Below are positions 60,379-64,000 of a stretch of 64,000 nt of DNA, one piece after another. Each line of letters opens with the position of its first letter. The first letter of the stretch is position 1. The DNA comes from Loxodes magnus (lineage: Eukaryota > Ciliophora > Karyorelictea > Loxodida > Loxodidae): the NCBI GenBank assembly GCA_946699065.1, contig CAMPDV010000717.1, positions 140,564 through 204,563 of the forward strand, in the 5' to 3' direction. Under the pieces are notes generated by a model, which was not told the origin of the DNA, searched no databases, and worked only from the letters and a program-made list of their open reading frames with translations. The position numbers and the translations under genes were made by a program.

Positions 60379-60622
60379 AGCATATTATGGAAAAGATTAA
60401 AGTCTTCACAAGCTATGAAAGTATAAAGAAGTATTTAATCACTTTGGAAAAGAGCTAAATAATGGCGAATTACATAGTAGCTTCAATCGGAAAAAGCTAG
60501 GCATATTAAAAGTAAGAAAATACAAAGAATCGTTAAACTGCAAAAAACAAGATTATTAAGCTGCGCTCTAATAATATATTATTTAGATTGTCTTATAAAA
60601 TATAATTATAAAGATATTCTGA
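60368..60622 (+). pseudogene. TPR-repeat segment, frame-shifted continuation
   Basis: In a second frame, KYFEAYYGKDQSLHKL, TGA (60,416), KYKEVFNHFGKELNNGELHS and FNRKKLGILKVRKYKESLNC show two more TPR units. The frame ends at TGA 60,620. It overlaps the preceding segment by 11 bp, marking the frameshift point. Confidence 0.6.
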
Positions 60623-61320
60623 TAAGACCTCAAGTCTTCAAGCTTATTTATAAAAAATGATTATTAGTTAATTTTTCTTATCTTATCTTACCTTTTATCT
60701 AGTAAATTAATTAAAACTAAAGATAATTTAAAGCATTTCTTCTTTAATTATTGTTTAAATTTTTATTATGATAGCATTGTATTTAGTTAATTATAAGTTA
60801 CTTGCTAAAGATACTTTAAGATATACCAGTGTAATTCTTTTAATTATTCATTTTATTATGATATTTATTTATGAAGATAGGTAATTCTATACCTTTTTAT
60901 TAAAGCAATAGTAGGTATATTATATTTAATTATTAAAATAATCAGAAGTTGCTAATTATATTGCTTGCTTTTCTAAATTAAGTTCTATACGTTATTCTTT
61001 TATTTTTTCTATATAAGCACAATTAGTCTTTCTTATGTTTATCTTAGATTTATCTTTTAAGTTAATCTAATAATTTTATTAAAGTGCGAAATTGTTATGG
61101 CAACTTATGAAAGATATTATAGAAGTATTAGAAAATATCTCATTCTTAAGATATTTTTACTCTAATTATATTTCTCTTGATTCAGTTAATAATAGCATTG
61201 TTATAGTGATATTAAATAAAAGAAATACAAATATTTAGGCTATAATCTAAAATTATTTATATCTAAGACACTTTAATAAATATAAATCCTAATTTTGACA
61301 AAGTTTATAACCTAAAAAGA
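60623..61320. other. A+T-rich gap inside the TPR gene
   Basis: About 700 bp without TPR-like coding between two groups of repeats. It may be an intron or an insertion; no splice sites are evident. Confidence 0.3.
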
Positions 61321-61520
61321 AATAAACTTTAAGCTAAAACTTAGATTTAAAACCTATTAAGTGCAAAAGCACAGCCAATTGAAAGAAGGAAAGCTTTACA
61401 GAAGCTACTTTTTAAAAAGAAAATTTGCTTAACAATTTAAACTAGAACCTTAAAACAGCGGAGTACTATAATGATGATTTAAAGCTAATCTTAATTTTTA
61501 TAGATCTATGATTCTATAGA

Positions 61521-62176
61521 GGAAATTCTGAAAAGAAATTAGGTTAAAATATAGAAGCATTAGAGTGCATCAGAAAAGCCATAAAGTAAAGTTCAACTAC
61601 TAAAAAGCTCAATTAACCTAAGGCATTTATTGATAATTTAAATTAACACCAAAGAAACTACAGAATGCTATAATGTTCCTAGTAAGCTAAACATAATATA
61701 TTTGTAGTCTTCTCATATAAAAGCAACGATCTTAATTTTTTGGATATTATGGAGAAGCAATAGAATGCTATAATAAAGTTATAAAACTAAATCCTTTTAC
61801 TAATGATTCTTTTTATAGCAAAAGAGATTTTCTTAAGTTGTTAGACAAAAAGAAGAACTGAAAGAAAGCTAAAAAAAAAACTTTGAAGCTTAATTCTAAT
61901 TTCGTTGAGGCTTAAAATAACACAAGAAATGTACTGAAGATTTATAGTTAGAACGAAGAAATAAAAGAAAGGTTGAGTAATTCTGAAGCATATTTGATAA
62001 AAATTTTAGAAATAAAAGGTAAATATTACAAATCTCAAACTTCCAAATTGTTAAGAAGAGATGCCTTGCCTACAATATGCATAAAGCTCTATTTGGATTT
62101 AATTGTATAGCTATATTATTGCATTCTTTTGCATCTAAGTATCTTCCAAATTTTAGAGAAAGATATGAAATTATGA
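61521..62176 (+). pseudogene. TPR-repeat segment, C-terminal group
   Basis: GNSEKKLGQNIEALECIRKA at 61,521 onward is one repeat. In another frame from ~61,735, FGYYGEAIECYNKVIKLNPF is an almost perfect TPR, followed by DSFYSKRDFLKLLDKKKN, TGA (~61,859), then KLNSNFVEAQNN and a coiled tail to TGA 62,174. Frameshift and TGA confirm a pseudogene. Confidence 0.7.
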
Positions 62177-62179
62177 AAT

Positions 62180-63130
62180 AAATGCTTTAATTACTTTAAA
62201 GTTAATAGTTTATATTAATTATATTCGAATATTTAAGACATTTGTTTGTCTTTCTAAATGAGTTTTGTATAATACTGCTAATTTTATTTGCTTGTCTATC
62301 TTCTTTATTTTGTTATTTATCATAATAATCTAATCTTTCCCAGTTATTTTATACTTAATAATTTAAAATAGTAGGCCAAATATTTTAGATAATGAACCTT
62401 TATAATTAATAATTATAAGCTAATAGGAGTTAATTAAAGTTATAGATATAGTAAATATGCTTTAGTTGATATATTAATGATAGTATATTATAGTTAATAA
62501 TAAGAAATATGTAATTTATTTGATTTAAGTTAATTAATAATTAGCATTATATAATAAAAGGATATTTATTAAGCATCTATTATTATTTTAACTTTATAAT
62601 AAACTATAGCAAATATTATAGTTATTACTATTAATATATCATTAAGACTTTCTTTTAAGTTTTAAGTTTTAAGTTCTTATTTAAGTTAAATTTTCTAATT
62701 TTAATAATCTGATTATGTATATTATACTTATAATAGAACTTTAACTATTACATTCTATTTATTTTACTTTTCTTAACTAGCAAATCTCTAAATCTACTAA
62801 TATCCCTTATTATTCTATCTACCTACCTTTTAAGTTAAACTGTCTATCTTTTAATCTAATTTTAGCTAAATTGTTGTTATAATAAATGAACTAGCTCAGT
62901 TTCTTAATTTGCTTCCTTTTAAATGCTAAAATTTTTTAACTCCAAATATCAATTTTAATTTTCCAGCTTATGTATCATGTTTGGGAAGATATTCATTAAT
63001 AAGAAATATCTTCTGCTTACTAGCAAGAAATTAACTTGAGCTATTTTACATAATTTCTCATCGAACATTTAAGCAGTAATCATGATTAATATTCTCTTTA
63101 TTTTAATGAAGTAGCGACATTAGCTTAACT
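62180..63130. other. A+T-rich spacer, nothing recognised
   Basis: No sustained ciliate-code ORF or structured RNA seen. Confidence 0.3.
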
Positions 63131-63230
63131 AGTTATGATAAAATCTATGCTTTAAGAGGAATACTATCATTTATGGAGGGATTTGATTTTAACTTTCGGC
63201 AAGATTGTCGAGAAAATCAATTTTCTAAAA

Positions 63231-63640
63231 ATCTTAGTTGAAGCTACTTTGATAAATCTATAAAACTTTATGAAAAGATACATTTATTAAGCTTTCATTA
63301 GGGATATAAAAAGACTGGCGGGATATAGATTTTGAATTTACTTGCTACGCCTAATTATTTTAAATAACCTTTCAGCTGGGTTTAAAAACTTTAAGAAAAA
63401 ACTCGCAGGATTATCAAGCAATACAAGGAGTTCGATGTTTATTTTTATTATTTATTAATCATACTTAATTAGTGATTCCCGCTTGCAGAGCCAGACTAGC
63501 CGAATATATCTGCTAAAATTAATTAAAAGGTCGTTCAAAAGTAAATACTACGGCGAGGATTTAGCTTCCTAGAAATTTATAAAAGTAATCATTAATCTTT
63601 ATAGGAATCCTAAGAAATCCATCCTTTAATAGGCTAAATG
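63231..63640 (+). pseudogene. Possible further TPR fragments
   Basis: SYFDKSIKLYEKIHLLSFHQ with GYKKTGG near 63,240-63,330 fits a degenerate TPR, and RSFKSKYYGEDLASQKF near 63,530-63,580 is similar in style. A competing frame is also open, so the call is weak. The remaining 63,641-64,000 holds nothing I can support. Confidence 0.3.
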
Positions 63641-64000
63641 TTCAATTTTCTTATTCATTAATATCAGTAGAAACTTCTAAAATTTTAGAACTCTTATTTG
63701 ATTTACTGCTAATAATGTCTTACATTCAGTGTAACCTTCTTACGATTTTTGTAAATTAGCTTATTCTTTTTAAGTATTTTAAATAAAATTCTTAAGTTTT
63801 TTATTTAATTAATATTAAATCAGCCTTAACAAAAAATTTAGAAATTAGATAAAATAAATGTATGAGAGATAAAATCTTAGTAATCTAAAGTTATTACTTA
63901 AATCTTATTTTATAACTTATCTATTTAGATGCAAAAGCTATCAGATATCATTCAAAGTAATTTCTCTAATTTGCTAATTTTTTTATAAATTCCAGTTACT

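Overview
The window is very A+T-rich DNA, best read as germline-limited (micronuclear) sequence of a Tetrahymena-type ciliate. The standard genetic code gives almost no credible genes. If TAA and TAG are read as glutamine and only TGA as stop, coherent protein segments appear on both strands: a kinase with its catalytic motifs, TPR repeats, a retroelement endonuclease and zinc-knuckle gag proteins. Most are interrupted by TGA codons or frameshifts, so the window looks like a graveyard of decayed genes and mobile elements around one huge satellite. No search could be run; all identifications are by eye.

Region 1 (1-17,097) is a long, imperfect inverted repeat. Arms of about 4.2 kb (1-~4,210 and ~12,930-17,097) face each other across a ~8.7 kb spacer. 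Both arms carry diverged copies of one unrecognised protein-coding segment. The spacer holds two further coding-like regions (minus 8,362-6,867; plus 10,647-11,774). A large-subunit rRNA fragment is lodged inside the first of these.

Region 2 (17,098-34,190) is a mosaic. It contains the 3' end of a retroelement-like ORF (minus, 18,494-18,949), an InsP3-receptor-like pseudogene (plus, from 19,847), a protein-kinase pseudogene (minus, 24,175-22,412) and an unrecognised minus-strand gene (25,957-24,708). These are followed by a GC-richer structured block (about 25,981-26,430) between direct repeats, and a gag-only half-LINE retroelement with a perfect 15-bp target-site duplication (26,650-27,512). 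Next come a well-preserved ORF ending before a GC-rich hairpin (27,782-28,596), a non-LTR retrotransposon with ORF1 and an APE-type endonuclease (about 29,860-31,790), and opposite-strand retroelement remnants.

Region 3 (about 34,195-55,645) is a tandem satellite of a 36-bp monomer, roughly 570 copies, with higher-order repeats. It is interrupted at 54,151-54,897 by a second half-LINE copy that itself contains satellite monomers.

Region 4 (55,646-64,000) starts with a gag-like ORF pair on the minus strand that reads into the satellite. It continues through A+T-rich DNA into a decayed TPR-repeat gene on the plus strand (59,151-62,176, with more possible repeats to about 63,640).

No tRNA, CRISPR array, chromosome-breakage sequence or telomeric repeat could be supported.
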